NCBI GenBank assembly: GCA_001552515.1
Contig: BCRI01000008.1
Coordinates: 42,052-106,051 of the forward strand
Direction: 5' to 3'
From: Sphaerimonospora mesophila NBRC 14179 = JCM 3151
Lineage (GTDB): Bacteria > Actinomycetota > Actinomycetes > Streptosporangiales > Streptosporangiaceae
Length of the DNA: 64,000 nt
A program made the position numbers and the translations under genes. Positions 43,412 to 51,925 of the stretch are shown here, one piece after another. Position 1 is the stretch's first letter. Each line of letters opens with the position of its first letter. The notes below the pieces were generated by a model, which saw only the letters and a program-made list of their open reading frames with translations, was not told where the DNA came from and made no database searches.

Positions 43412-44649
43412 ACAGACCCGCCGCCGGTCCGGTGGACCCGCCGGCGCCGCCCGGCCGGCTTGCCCTCCCCGTCCCGCCCGTTCAGCCCGTTCAGCCGGTT
43501 CCGGCGGAACTGGTCGAGGCCGTGCGGGTACGGCTCTCGCTGGCCGGGGCCCCGCCCACGGCGGCACAGGTGGCCGCGGCCCTGCGGGCGGAACGGGCGG
43601 TCCTGGGCGACGCCGAGGTCCTGGCCATCGCGCGGACCCTGCGTGCCGACCTCATCGGCGCCGGCCCGCTCGAAGGGCTCCTGGCCCAACCGGGGGTGAC
43701 CGACGTGCTGGTGAACGGGCCCGCCGAGGTGTGGATCGATGACGGTCACGGTCTGCGCAGGACCGCGGTGACCTTCTCCACCGACGACGAGGTGCGGCGG
43801 CTCGCCCAACGCCTGGCGGCCGCGGCCGGACGGCGTCTGGACGACGCGTGTCCCTACGTGGACGCACGGCTGGCGGGCGGGGTGCGGCTGCACGCCGTCC
43901 TGCCGCCGATCGCGCCGGGGGGCACCTGCCTGTCGCTGCGCCTGCCGCCGCGGCGCACTTTCGAGATCGAGGAGCTCGTGCCGGGTGTCGGCGCGGCCGT
44001 GCTCACCGCCATCATGACGGCACGGCTGGCCTTCCTCGTCACGGGTGGAACGGGCACGGGGAAGACGACGCTCCTTTCCGCGATGCTCTCGCGGGCCGGC
44101 CAGGGCGAGCGGCTGCTGCTCGTCGAGGACTCCGCCGAGCTCAACCCAAGGCATCCGCACGTCGTGCGCCTGGAAGCCCGGCCGCCCAACCTGGAGGGCG
44201 CGGGCGGCGTCGGCCTTCGTGATCTCGTACGGCAGGCCCTGCGGATGCGTCCCGACCGTCTCGTCGTGGGAGAGGTGCGCGGCCGTGAAGTGATCGATCT
44301 GATGAGTGCCCTGAACACGGGGCATGAGGGAGGCTGCGGGACGCTGCACGCCAACAACGCGGCCGACGTGCCCGCCCGGCTCGAGGCCCTCGCCTGTGCG
44401 GCCGGTCTGTCCCGGGAGGCGGTGCACAGTCAGATCGCGGCGGCTCTCGACGTCATCGTGCATCTCGTCCGGCTCCCGGGCGGGCCGCGCCGCGTGGCGG
44501 AGATCTGCCTCCTGGAGCGTGAACCGTCCGGTCTGGTGGCGGCGGTGCCCGCGCTCGCCTTCTCCCCAGACGGCGGTGTCGTACCGGGGCCCGCCCTGGC
44601 CGCGCTCACGTCCCGGTGCCCGCAACTGGAGGAGACATGGACGCGCTAG
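43408..44649 (+). CDS. tadA: TadA/CpaF-type secretion ATPase
   Basis: A 413-residue hexameric type II/IV secretion ATPase. Walker A GGTGTGKTTLLSAM, Asp box LLLVEDSAELNP, Walker B RPDRLVVGEVRG and the His box GTLHANNA are all present. The N-terminal part is proline-rich. It drives assembly of the pilus-like structure encoded downstream. Coupled to genes on both sides. Confidence 0.93.
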   Translation: MNRPAAGPVDPPAPPGRLALPVPPVQPVQPVPAELVEAVRVRLSLAGAPPTAAQVAAALRAERAVLGDAEVLAIARTLRADLIGAGPLEGLLAQPGVTDVLVNGPAEVWIDDGHGLRRTAVTFSTDDEVRRLAQRLAAAAGRRLDDACPYVDARLAGGVRLHAVLPPIAPGGTCLSLRLPPRRTFEIEELVPGVGAAVLTAIMTARLAFLVTGGTGTGKTTLLSAMLSRAGQGERLLLVEDSAELNPRHPHVVRLEARPPNLEGAGGVGLRDLVRQALRMRPDRLVVGEVRGREVIDLMSALNTGHEGGCGTLHANNAADVPARLEALACAAGLSREAVHSQIAAALDVIVHLVRLPGGPRRVAEICLLEREPSGLVAAVPALAFSPDGGVVPGPALAALTSRCPQLEETWTR

Positions 44650-45488
44650 CCGTGCTGGCGGCGGGAGTCGCCGCCTGGGTGTGGTCCGGCCCGGACGGCG
44701 CCTATGCCAGGGCCGCCGATCTGCTGGTGCCGTGGGTCCACGGGTCGCTCCGGCGGAGACGGGCGGTGTGGCCGCGGTGGAGACGGCACCGGGCCGCAGC
44801 GGCGCGCGCGGCCGCGTGGCGGGCGGCATCCATCGAGCTGTGTCAGTGCGTCGTGGCCGAGCTCTCGGCCGGCCGCACCGCAGGGGACGCGCTCGCGCGG
44901 GCCATTGCCGCGGTCAGCCCGCCGGACCCGGCGGCTCTCGCGCCGGTCGCGGTGGTCGCCCGCGACGGCGGCGATGTGGCCGCCGCCCTGCTGCGTGCCG
45001 CACCGGTCCGCGGCGGGGAGGGGTTGATGCGGCTGGCCGCCTGCTGGCGGGTGAGCGTGATGGTGGGCGGCGGGCTGGCCGGGCTCATCGAGCGGGTGAC
45101 CGTGTCGCTCCGCGATGCCGAGGCGCACCGGCTTGACCTGGCCGCCCAACTCGCCGGGCCTCGCGCGACCGCCCGGATGCTGGCCGCGCTGCCGGTCCTC
45201 GGCCTGCTCATGGGCGCCGCCCTCGGCATGGACCCGCTGTCCTTCCTGCTGGGCGGTCCGGCCGGATTCTCCTGCCTGCTCGTCGGGCTGGCGCTCGACG
45301 CGGCGGGCGTCTGGTGGACGCACCGTCTGGTCGCCCGGGCGGAGAGCACGGAATCCGCCCGGAACGCGCCGGGTCCCCGCTCAGGGAGCCGGGGGCCCGG
45401 CGGGGACCGGGCACCCGGAGTGAAGGTGGCGAGCGAAGGCATGATGCCGATCGATCGAAGACGGCGAGCGGACCGAGCATGGCCGTGA
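44637..45488 (+). CDS. tadB: TadB-like inner-membrane platform protein
   Basis: A 283-residue protein with a first membrane helix near residues 3-18, a type II secretion F domain (ELCQCVVAELSAGRTAGDAL) and two C-terminal helices (LAALPVLGLLMGAALG and the following one). ATG with GGAGG upstream; overlaps the ATPase gene by 13 bp. The C-terminal tail is Arg/Gly-rich. Confidence 0.82.
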   Translation: MDALAVLAAGVAAWVWSGPDGAYARAADLLVPWVHGSLRRRRAVWPRWRRHRAAAARAAAWRAASIELCQCVVAELSAGRTAGDALARAIAAVSPPDPAALAPVAVVARDGGDVAAALLRAAPVRGGEGLMRLAACWRVSVMVGGGLAGLIERVTVSLRDAEAHRLDLAAQLAGPRATARMLAALPVLGLLMGAALGMDPLSFLLGGPAGFSCLLVGLALDAAGVWWTHRLVARAESTESARNAPGPRSGSRGPGGDRAPGVKVASEGMMPIDRRRRADRAWP

Positions 45489-46222
45489 CGACGGTGATGG
45501 CGGCCGTCCTCATCGGACTCGCCGCCTGGACCTGGGCGTCGGCGCGGTCACCTGCAGATCGGTTCCTCGCGGTGACCCGCGAAGCGGAGACCGTCGATGA
45601 GACGGCAGGCACATCAGCGCGGACCCGCGGTGCGGGGCCGATGCTCGCCACGTCAGTGGGGCTCGCCGGGTTTCTCGTCGTGGGCGGGTTCGCCGGGCTG
45701 GTCGTGGGCGGGCTGTTCGCCTGCTGTGTGCTCGTGGTCGCGGCGAGACGGGAGCCGGCCGAATTGCGCCGCCGCCGTGAGCGGATGGCGGAAGACCTTC
45801 CCTTCGCAGCCGACCTGATGGTCGCCTGCCTGCGGGCCGGCCGTCCGTTGACCGGCGCCGTCGAGACCGTGGCAGAGGCCGTCGGCGGCCCCCTCGGAGA
45901 ACGCCTGGCGTGGGTGGGCGCGCAGATGCGGCTCGGGGCCGATCCGGAAACGGCCTGGGCCGCGCTCGCGACTGAGCCGCCGCTCGCCGCGCTCGCACGG
46001 ACGATGAGCCGAGCGGCGCAGAGCGGAGCGCCGGTCGCCGACGTGCTGCTTCGGCTCGGGGACGACGCCCGGCGTGCGGCGTGTGCGGCCTCCTCAGCCG
46101 CGGCCAGGAGGGCGGGTGTCCAGGTCGTGGCGCCTCTCGGGCTGTGCTTCCTGCCGGCCTTCGTGTTCCTCGGAATCGTTCCCGTGGTCGCGGGTCTGGC
46201 CGCCCAGATCTTGCTACCGTGA
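45479..46222 (+). CDS. tadC: TadC-like inner-membrane platform protein
   Basis: A 247-residue protein with helices near the N-terminus and residues 53-87, a T2SSF domain (DLMVACLRAGRPLTGAVETV) and a C-terminal hydrophobic hairpin. Partner of TadB. Overlaps its stop by 10 bp. The Tad transcription unit is then interrupted by a 208-bp gap containing DnaA boxes. Confidence 0.82.
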   Translation: MAVTTVMAAVLIGLAAWTWASARSPADRFLAVTREAETVDETAGTSARTRGAGPMLATSVGLAGFLVVGGFAGLVVGGLFACCVLVVAARREPAELRRRRERMAEDLPFAADLMVACLRAGRPLTGAVETVAEAVGGPLGERLAWVGAQMRLGADPETAWAALATEPPLAALARTMSRAAQSGAPVADVLLRLGDDARRAACAASSAAARRAGVQVVAPLGLCFLPAFVFLGIVPVVAGLAAQILLP

Positions 46223-46241
46223 TCGCTGTTTCTCCGCGTCC

Positions 46242-46363
46242 TGTGGACAAAGTTATCCACAATTGTGGAAATCTTGGCGTCACCTGTGCGCAGAAGCGAC
46301 TCACCTGCTGAAGTTATCCACAATTTGCTAGTTATCCACAGAGCGTGGTTCGCCTGCTCCACA
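46242..46363. promoter_or_regulatory. Cluster of DnaA boxes
   Basis: Three perfect TTATCCACA on the plus strand (46253-46261, 46314-46322, 46332-46340), one TTGTCCACA on the minus strand (46242-46250), and two weaker boxes (minus 46264-46272, plus TGCTCCACA 46355-46363). TCCACAATTGTGGA at 46256-46269 is a head-to-head pair. The segment is AT-richer than its surroundings. dnaA and dnaN are absent, so this is not the usual oriC; a DnaA-titrating or regulatory site is likelier. Confidence 0.8.
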
Positions 46364-46430
46364 GGGAGCCGCAGTGCCGCAACCTTGGCTCGGTGGGCGG
46401 AGGAGCCGCCCCCAAGCCTGGGGAGGATCG

Positions 46431-46880
46431 ATGGTGAAGTGGACGGCCGAGCCGACCGCGGCTGTTTCCCGGATCGGCATCACGGCGTCCGGGGCCCGAT
46501 CGGGAGCGCGCCCGCCGGTAGACCGCGGCAGGACGTCCGGGGACGGTGGCAGGACGTCCGGGGACGGCATCTTGGCGGCCACGGGCGGTGACATGACCCT
46601 CGCCGACCGGGAAGCGCCGGAGATGGGCGCGGCGTCGCGCTCGGGGTCGTGGCTCCGGCGGCGGAGCCGCTCGGTGCGCGGACGCGTCCGGGCGACGGCG
46701 CTACGGATGGCCTTGATCGCCCGGACGAGAGCCGAGGCGGGCATGTCGACGGCGGAGTACGCCGTGGGGACGATCGCCGCCTGCGGCTTCGCGGCCCTGC
46801 TTTGGAAGATCCTCACCAGCGGGGAGGTCAGATCCATGCTGTCCGCGCTCGTTCAGAAGGCGCTCAAGCTGGCCGGATGA
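46431..46880 (+). CDS. DUF4244/Flp pilin-like protein
   Basis: A 149-residue protein. The C-terminal 45 residues are the DUF4244 core: AGMSTAEYAVGTIAACG forms the start of a membrane helix like Flp pilins (G-x-(S/T)-x-x-E-Y). The long Arg-rich N-terminal extension is unusual for a pilin. GGGGAGG precedes the ATG at 46431; an internal ATG at 46593 would give a more typical length. It is probably the structural subunit assembled by the Tad proteins. Confidence 0.75.
   Translation: MVKWTAEPTAAVSRIGITASGARSGARPPVDRGRTSGDGGRTSGDGILAATGGDMTLADREAPEMGAASRSGSWLRRRSRSVRGRVRATALRMALIARTRAEAGMSTAEYAVGTIAACGFAALLWKILTSGEVRSMLSALVQKALKLAG
46527..46568 (+). repeat. Two tandem 21-bp units
   Basis: GGCAGGACGTCCGGGGACGG is repeated directly with a spacing of 21 bp, encoding GRTSGDG twice in the N-terminal extension of the pilin-like protein. 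This may explain its unusual length. Confidence 0.8.
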
Positions 46881-47266
46881 TGGCGCGGACGGTGCAGGGC
46901 CGGCGGCGGGCCGGGCCGCGGGAACGGGGGTCGGTCACGGCGGAGACGGCGGTGGTGCTTCCGGTCCTCGTGATGGTGCTCGCCGTCGCGCTCTGGGCGG
47001 TCACGGTGGTGGGCGCTCAGCTGAGATGTGTGGACGCGGCCCGGGCGGGTGCTCGGGCCGCGGCCCGCGGTGAGGCACTGGAGGCCGTACGCCTGGCGGT
47101 GCTTCAGGCGGCTCCGGCGGGATCCCGCGTCACGGTCGAGCCGGGATCGGAGGTCACCCGGGTGGATGTCTCGGTTTCCGTCCGGCCGCCGTGGAAATCG
47201 GGGTTCGCCTCCGTGGAGGTCACGGCTTCGGCCGCGTCGGCCACCGAGAGCGGGGTGTTCCGATGA
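46877..47266 (+). CDS. TadE-like pseudopilin
   Basis: A 129-residue protein with a basic N-terminus, then GSVTAETAVVLPVLVMVLAV: the conserved Glu near the start of the membrane helix is typical of TadE pseudopilins. The rest is an extracytoplasmic domain. The ATG overlaps the previous stop. Equivalent to Rv3655c. Confidence 0.82.
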   Translation: MMARTVQGRRRAGPRERGSVTAETAVVLPVLVMVLAVALWAVTVVGAQLRCVDAARAGARAAARGEALEAVRLAVLQAAPAGSRVTVEPGSEVTRVDVSVSVRPPWKSGFASVEVTASAASATESGVFR

Positions 47267-49416
47267 CGGAGATGACGGAGGTCGGGACGGCGCTTCGCGC
47301 GGAGCGCGGGTCGGCGACGGTCTGGGCCGTCGCCATGATGGCGCTCATCTGCGTGGCGGCCCTGGTCGTCGTCCAGATCGGGGCGGCCGGCGTGGTCCGG
47401 CATCGGGCGCAGAGCGCGGCCGACCTCAGTGCGCTCGCCGCCGCCTCCTGGATGTTCGCCGAGCCGGGCCGGGCCTGTGAGCGGGCGCGGACGGTCGCGA
47501 TGGCCAACGGCGCCCGGCTGAGGTCGTGTTCGTTGTCCGACGGCGTCGCCGCCGTCTCGGTCATAGTGGCGATCACCCTCCCGCTCACCGGGAGCCGTAC
47601 GGTGACGGGGACCGCCAGGGCGGGGCCGGTCAGCGCGGCGGCGCGGTCGATAGCGATGAGATCACGACCTCTTGGACAATACGTCCAAGAGCGGATCACT
47701 GGACTAGGCTCCGCCCGGGGCCGTACGCACTCCTTCGGGCGGAGGGCCGGCGGCTCCGCGGGAAGGAGTGCCGCCGTGACCACGGTTAGCAGGCTGGCCG
47801 CCGCGGCGGTGTACGTACCGCTCGTGGTGACGTCCGCTCTCGTCGTCGGCGCCGCACCCGCGAGCGCCGGGGACGGCGAGATCCTTTCCCCGGCCGATGG
47901 GGAGGTCATCAGCTCGACCGGGCCGGTGACCGTTTCGGCCAAGACCGACTGGTATCAGGTCAAAATGGCCCTGTACGTCGAGGGGCCGTCGGTGCCCCGC
48001 CAGAAGATCGGCTCAGCGGGCGGCAACCAGACGATCACCGGCTCGTTCGATCCGGGGAACGCTCCGAACGGGGCCTTCACGGTGACACTGGCCGGAGAGA
48101 TCACGAAGAAGACCTACACAACCTCGACGTTCACGCTCAGCCGCCCGCCTGAGGCTCCGTCCGGAGTGGACGTCCGGCTCAAGGACGAATCCACGGTCGT
48201 CGTGAGGTGGGCCAGGGGGAACGAGCCCGACCTGACGTCATACGAAGTGACCTCGAAGGAGGCGGGCAGGACGGCCTCGGTCGATGTGGCGGCCGCGTGC
48301 GAGGGTTCGTTCTGCCAGGCGAGCCTGCCGCTGTCCGGCAGGACCGTCGGCCGGAACGTCGACGTGTCCGTACGAGCGTTCCGTTCCGACGGCAGAGGCG
48401 GCACCATCAGGTCGTCCCTCTCGGGGACGGCCTTCGTGGGCGTGCCGCCGGCCAAGCCCACTCCGCCTCCGTCTCCGTCACCGAAGCCCGATGAGAGGGC
48501 GCTCGGGCGGGAGCGGACGTCGGCGCCGCGGGAGGACACGACCGCGAGGCTTCCCTCGACCGCGAGCCCACCCACGACCGTGCCTCCTAACGCGGTGCCC
48601 AAGTCGTCCGACGGCCCCAAGAACGAGCGCAGGTCGCCGGACGCGCGCAGGAGCGGTGGCGACCAGAGCGAGCCGGAGGCGGTGCCGAGGGAGGAGCCCG
48701 CCCCGCAGGCGACGGACCTGGTCGCCGCGGGCGCCCGGTCTTCCGGCTCGCGATCCGGTGGGTTGAACTACGGGATCTACATCGTGGTGGCGGTCGCCCT
48801 GCTCCTCATCGGGGCGTATATGGGCGCGTGGTTCCACCGCAGGCGCGCTGTCGCCGTCTCCGGGGAGCCGGTGACCGCCGCAGGGCCGGGAACCGCGCAT
48901 GCGCCGAGCGAGGCCGCGGCGAGGGGCATCCCTCCCGGCCCGGTCCCTCCCGGCCCGGTCGCCCACGATCCGGTCGCCCACGACAGCCCGACCGCCGACG
49001 ATCCGGTCGGCCCCGGCCCCGGCCCCGGCCCCGGCTCCGGCCCGGTCGGTCCCGGCCCCGATTCGGCCGGACTCGGCCCCAGCCCGGTCGGTCCCGACTC
49101 GGCCAGACTCGATCCGGCCGGGCCGGGTCCGATCGCCCCGGGTCCGGCCGTGCTCGGCCGCAATGCCTTCGAGACGGCCGCCCTCCGGTCGGCCGGTGTC
49201 GATCAACGGCCCGGCTCGGTCACCGGCCCTCCCGGCGGGGTGGTGCTGTCCAACAGCGGCGGCGCTCCGCGCGATCCGCTGCTGCCCCGGCCCTACGTTC
49301 TACGCGGTGACGCGCTGGGGGAGAGGCCCAGGCAGCCGGAGCCCGATTACTGGGCGGCGGACGAGGAGGACGGCGGAGATCCCGCGTACCCGGCCCGCAG
49401 CAGCCGCGACCCCTGA
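47263..49416 (+). CDS. TadG-like (secretion-neighbourhood TadE-like) frame fused to a secreted FN3 protein
   Basis: From ATG 47263 the frame stays open for 717 codons. Residues 1-125 are a TadG/Rv3654c-like protein: ERGSATVWAVAMMALICVAA membrane helix and QSAADLSALAAASW. Such proteins normally end near ARAGPVSAA. Here no stop occurs, and about 45 unstructured codons lead directly into a second protein with its own ribosome site and signal peptide (see 47776). Either a stop codon was lost and a fusion exists, or two products are made from one frame. The overlap with the TadE gene is 4 bp. Confidence 0.7.
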   Translation: MTEMTEVGTALRAERGSATVWAVAMMALICVAALVVVQIGAAGVVRHRAQSAADLSALAAASWMFAEPGRACERARTVAMANGARLRSCSLSDGVAAVSVIVAITLPLTGSRTVTGTARAGPVSAAARSIAMRSRPLGQYVQERITGLGSARGRTHSFGRRAGGSAGRSAAVTTVSRLAAAAVYVPLVVTSALVVGAAPASAGDGEILSPADGEVISSTGPVTVSAKTDWYQVKMALYVEGPSVPRQKIGSAGGNQTITGSFDPGNAPNGAFTVTLAGEITKKTYTTSTFTLSRPPEAPSGVDVRLKDESTVVVRWARGNEPDLTSYEVTSKEAGRTASVDVAAACEGSFCQASLPLSGRTVGRNVDVSVRAFRSDGRGGTIRSSLSGTAFVGVPPAKPTPPPSPSPKPDERALGRERTSAPREDTTARLPSTASPPTTVPPNAVPKSSDGPKNERRSPDARRSGGDQSEPEAVPREEPAPQATDLVAAGARSSGSRSGGLNYGIYIVVAVALLLIGAYMGAWFHRRRAVAVSGEPVTAAGPGTAHAPSEAAARGIPPGPVPPGPVAHDPVAHDSPTADDPVGPGPGPGPGSGPVGPGPDSAGLGPSPVGPDSARLDPAGPGPIAPGPAVLGRNAFETAALRSAGVDQRPGSVTGPPGGVVLSNSGGAPRDPLLPRPYVLRGDALGERPRQPEPDYWAADEEDGGDPAYPARSSRDP
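47669..47691. promoter_or_regulatory. Inverted repeat CTCTTGGAC-N5-GTCCAAGAG
   Basis: A perfect 9-bp inverted repeat with spacer AATAC, at the junction of the TadG-like and FN3 parts. It contains a -35-like TTGGAC, and a -10-like TAGGCT lies at 47705-47710, though the spacing is too long for one promoter. It could be an operator of a TetR-type regulator, or a hairpin. Confidence 0.45.
47776..49416 (+). CDS. Signal-peptide, FN3-domain membrane protein with Pro/Gly-rich tail (alternative product of the same frame)
   Basis: A GTG with AAGGAG 7 nt upstream begins a 546-residue protein. It has a signal peptide (residues 1-31, cleavage after APASA), an Ig-like region, a fibronectin type III domain (from about 122: PEAPSGVDVRLKD, VVVRWARGNEPDLTSYEV), a Pro/Ser linker, one membrane helix (about 330-355) and a cytoplasmic Gly/Pro repeat tail. 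It would be a surface protein displayed beside the Tad system. Ligand unknown. Confidence 0.7.
   Translation: MTTVSRLAAAAVYVPLVVTSALVVGAAPASAGDGEILSPADGEVISSTGPVTVSAKTDWYQVKMALYVEGPSVPRQKIGSAGGNQTITGSFDPGNAPNGAFTVTLAGEITKKTYTTSTFTLSRPPEAPSGVDVRLKDESTVVVRWARGNEPDLTSYEVTSKEAGRTASVDVAAACEGSFCQASLPLSGRTVGRNVDVSVRAFRSDGRGGTIRSSLSGTAFVGVPPAKPTPPPSPSPKPDERALGRERTSAPREDTTARLPSTASPPTTVPPNAVPKSSDGPKNERRSPDARRSGGDQSEPEAVPREEPAPQATDLVAAGARSSGSRSGGLNYGIYIVVAVALLLIGAYMGAWFHRRRAVAVSGEPVTAAGPGTAHAPSEAAARGIPPGPVPPGPVAHDPVAHDSPTADDPVGPGPGPGPGSGPVGPGPDSAGLGPSPVGPDSARLDPAGPGPIAPGPAVLGRNAFETAALRSAGVDQRPGSVTGPPGGVVLSNSGGAPRDPLLPRPYVLRGDALGERPRQPEPDYWAADEEDGGDPAYPARSSRDP
48937..49140 (+). repeat. Low-complexity Gly/Pro/Asp-coding repeats
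   Basis: Irregular repeats of GGCCCCGGCCCC and CCCGGCCCGGTC-type units encode PGPGPGPG and GPVGPD-like runs in the cytoplasmic tail of the FN3 protein. Confidence 0.7.
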
Positions 49417-49423
49417 TGCCTCC

Positions 49424-51775
49424 TCAGACGCTCCCCAGCAGCACGTCGAGAAGGCGGAGGGCGCCGGCCTTGTCGAGCGGTTCGTTGCCGTTGCCGCACT
49501 TCGGGGATTGGATGCAGGACGGGCAGCCGTGGTCGCACTCGCAGGAGGCGATCGCGTCCCTGGTGGCGGTGAGCCACTCGGAAGCCCGGGTGTAACCACG
49601 CTCGGCGAAGCCGGCCCCGCCGTCGTGGCCGTCGTAGACGAACACCGTGAGCAGGCCCGTGTCGGGGTGGAGCTCGGTGGAGACCCCGCCGATGTCCCAT
49701 CGGTCGCAGGTCGCGAACAGCGGCAGCAGACCGATGGCGGCGTGCTCGGCCGCGTGGGCGCAGCCGCCGAGGTCGACGGGTCCGCCGGCCGGAGCGCGCA
49801 CCACCGAGGTCAGCGCCGAGTCGGGCAGCGTCCACCAGACGGCGCGGGTGCGCAGGGTGCGCGGCGGCAGGTCGAGGGGTTCCTCACCCAGGATCTCCCC
49901 GGTCTGGGTGCGCCGCTTCAGGTACGAGACCACCTGCCGGGTGACCTCGACCGAGCCGAAGTGCAGCTCGCCCGGACCGAAGGGCCGGGACCGCAGCGAC
50001 TCGATGACCCTGATGTCGGTCACGTCACGCGCGAATGTGGAGTAGTCCGGCTCGGCCGCCGAGACCAGCGCGACTCCGGCGTCGAGATCGAGCAGATCGA
50101 CCACGAAGGTCTCACTCTGGTGCAGGTAGACCGCGCCCGCGTGCACCATCGAGTGGGCCGAAGGCTCGTCCACGCTGCCCAGCAGCCGCCCGGTGGCGGC
50201 CTCCACGACCTGGACCGGGACGCCGCCCGAGCCTCTGATGTCGGCCAGGTCGGTGGCGCGCTCCCGGCTGGTCCAGAACCAGCCGGCGGCCCGCCTGCGC
50301 AGCAGCCCGCGGTCGACCAGCTCGTCGAGCACCTCCGCCGCTGCCGGTCCGAAGGTCTCCAGGTCGGCGGGGGTCAACGGGATCTCGGCGGCGGCGGCGC
50401 ACAGGTGCGGCGCCAGCACGTACGGATTGTCCGGGTCGAGGACGATCGCCTCCACGGGCCGGCCGAACAACGCCTCGGGGTGGTGGACGAGATAGGTGTC
50501 CAACGGATCGTCGCGGGCGATCAGTACGGCCAGCGCGTCCTGCCCGGCCCGTCCGGCGCGGCCGGCCTGCTGCCAGAGCGAGGCCCGGGTGCCCGGCCAT
50601 CCGGCGATGAGTACGGCGTCGAGCCCGGAGACGTCCACGCCGAGTTCCAGCGCGTTCGTGGTCGCCAGCCCGGTGAGCGCGCCGGATCGCAGCGCCTTTT
50701 CGAGCGAGCGGCGGTCATCGGCCAGATAGCCCGCCCGATAGGCCGCCACCCGGTCGGCGGCCGAACCGGGGTGCCAGGGCTCGGGGTCGGCCTCCTCCAG
50801 GTTCCTCCTGGCGGTGAGCGCTACGGTCTCGGCGGCGCGCCGCGACCGGACGAAGACGAGCGTGCGGACGTTCTCGATCACCAGGTCGGTCAGGAGGTCG
50901 GCCGCCTCGGCGGTGGCCGTGCGCCGTACGGGAGCGCCTCCCTCACCGCGCATATCGGTCAGGGGCGGCTCCCAGAGCGCGAACGTGGTCGAACCCCGGG
51001 GAGAGGCGTCCGTGGTCACCTCGGCCATTTCCAGGCCCGTGAGGCGTGTCCCCGCCACCGCGGGGTCGCTCGCGGTCGCCGATGCGAGCAGAAACACGGG
51101 GTTCGCACCGTACCTGGCGCAGACCCGGCGGAGCCGGCGCAGGATCTGGGCGACATGTGACCCGAAAACGCCCCGGTAGCCATGGCACTCGTCCACGACC
51201 ACGAGCCGCAGCCGTCGCCAGAACGAGGACCAGGACTGGTGCCGGGGCAGCATCGATCGATGCAGCATATCCGGATTTGTCAGGACGTAGTTGGCGTTCT
51301 GGCGAACCCATCGGCGTTCCTTCATCGGGGTGTCCCCGTCGAAGGTCGCGGCCCTCACCTCGGTCAGACGCAGTCCCTGGACGGTCCTGACCTGGTCGGC
51401 GGCGAGCGCCTTGGTGGGGGTCAGATAGAGCACGGTGCCGCCGGAGAAGATCTCCGCGACCGCCGGGACCAGGTAGGCCAGGGTCTTCCCGGAGGCCGTA
51501 CCCGTCGCGAGGATCACGTTTTGGCCACGGTGGACGTGCTCGGCGGCGGCGAGCTGGTGCTCCCACAGGCCCGAGACGCCCTGGTCCTCCAGCTGCGCGA
51601 CCAGGGGTTTCGGCGCCCAGTCCGGCCATCGGACCTGACCTGCCTGACGTGCGGGGACATGCTCCACGTGGGTGACGCGCTGTCGGCGCGCGGAAACTGC
51701 GAGCAAGCGGGTGAGAAGAGTGCCTGTTCGCTGGGTATAGGAAGAAGTCGGAGTCACTGGTTTCCAGTTTGGCAT
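49424..51775 (-). CDS. DEAH/DEAD-box helicase with C-terminal cysteine motif
   Basis: A 783-residue superfamily 2 helicase equivalent to Rv3649 and SCO3550. Motifs: Walker A ATGTASGKTLAYLVP, TPTKALAADQ, VVDECHGYRGVFG (DECH), LASAT, and ATNALELGVDVSGLDAV, QQAGRAGRAG. The C-terminal DUF1998-type zinc site CECDHGCPSCIQSPKCGNG has four cysteines. It belongs to the MrfA/Hrq1-like repair helicases. The ATG at 51775 gives MPNWKPVTP; a GTG six codons later is an alternative. It converges with the FN3 gene and diverges from bldG. Confidence 0.9.
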   Translation of the reverse strand: MPNWKPVTPTSSYTQRTGTLLTRLLAVSARRQRVTHVEHVPARQAGQVRWPDWAPKPLVAQLEDQGVSGLWEHQLAAAEHVHRGQNVILATGTASGKTLAYLVPAVAEIFSGGTVLYLTPTKALAADQVRTVQGLRLTEVRAATFDGDTPMKERRWVRQNANYVLTNPDMLHRSMLPRHQSWSSFWRRLRLVVVDECHGYRGVFGSHVAQILRRLRRVCARYGANPVFLLASATASDPAVAGTRLTGLEMAEVTTDASPRGSTTFALWEPPLTDMRGEGGAPVRRTATAEAADLLTDLVIENVRTLVFVRSRRAAETVALTARRNLEEADPEPWHPGSAADRVAAYRAGYLADDRRSLEKALRSGALTGLATTNALELGVDVSGLDAVLIAGWPGTRASLWQQAGRAGRAGQDALAVLIARDDPLDTYLVHHPEALFGRPVEAIVLDPDNPYVLAPHLCAAAAEIPLTPADLETFGPAAAEVLDELVDRGLLRRRAAGWFWTSRERATDLADIRGSGGVPVQVVEAATGRLLGSVDEPSAHSMVHAGAVYLHQSETFVVDLLDLDAGVALVSAAEPDYSTFARDVTDIRVIESLRSRPFGPGELHFGSVEVTRQVVSYLKRRTQTGEILGEEPLDLPPRTLRTRAVWWTLPDSALTSVVRAPAGGPVDLGGCAHAAEHAAIGLLPLFATCDRWDIGGVSTELHPDTGLLTVFVYDGHDGGAGFAERGYTRASEWLTATRDAIASCECDHGCPSCIQSPKCGNGNEPLDKAGALRLLDVLLGSV

Positions 51776-51925
51776 CTCTGGGGAGAGTCGCCCAGGAGTC
51801 GTGATTTCGTATAGACACGGAGTCGGGGCGTGGTTGAATGCCGCGCGTCGGGGTCGTGGGTCCTGGAACCACCGGGACCGCTCGACCCCCATCGAGACGA
51901 ACGCACGTAAGGCGCTGGAGGATCT

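Noticed and set aside
46223..46430. DnaA-box cluster as the chromosomal oriC
   Set aside because: dnaA, dnaN, rpmH and related origin neighbours are absent; the surrounding genes are a Tad operon.
48937..49140. Gly/Pro repeat as a CRISPR-like array
   Set aside because: Units are irregular and in frame with a protein tail; there are no unique spacers of constant length.
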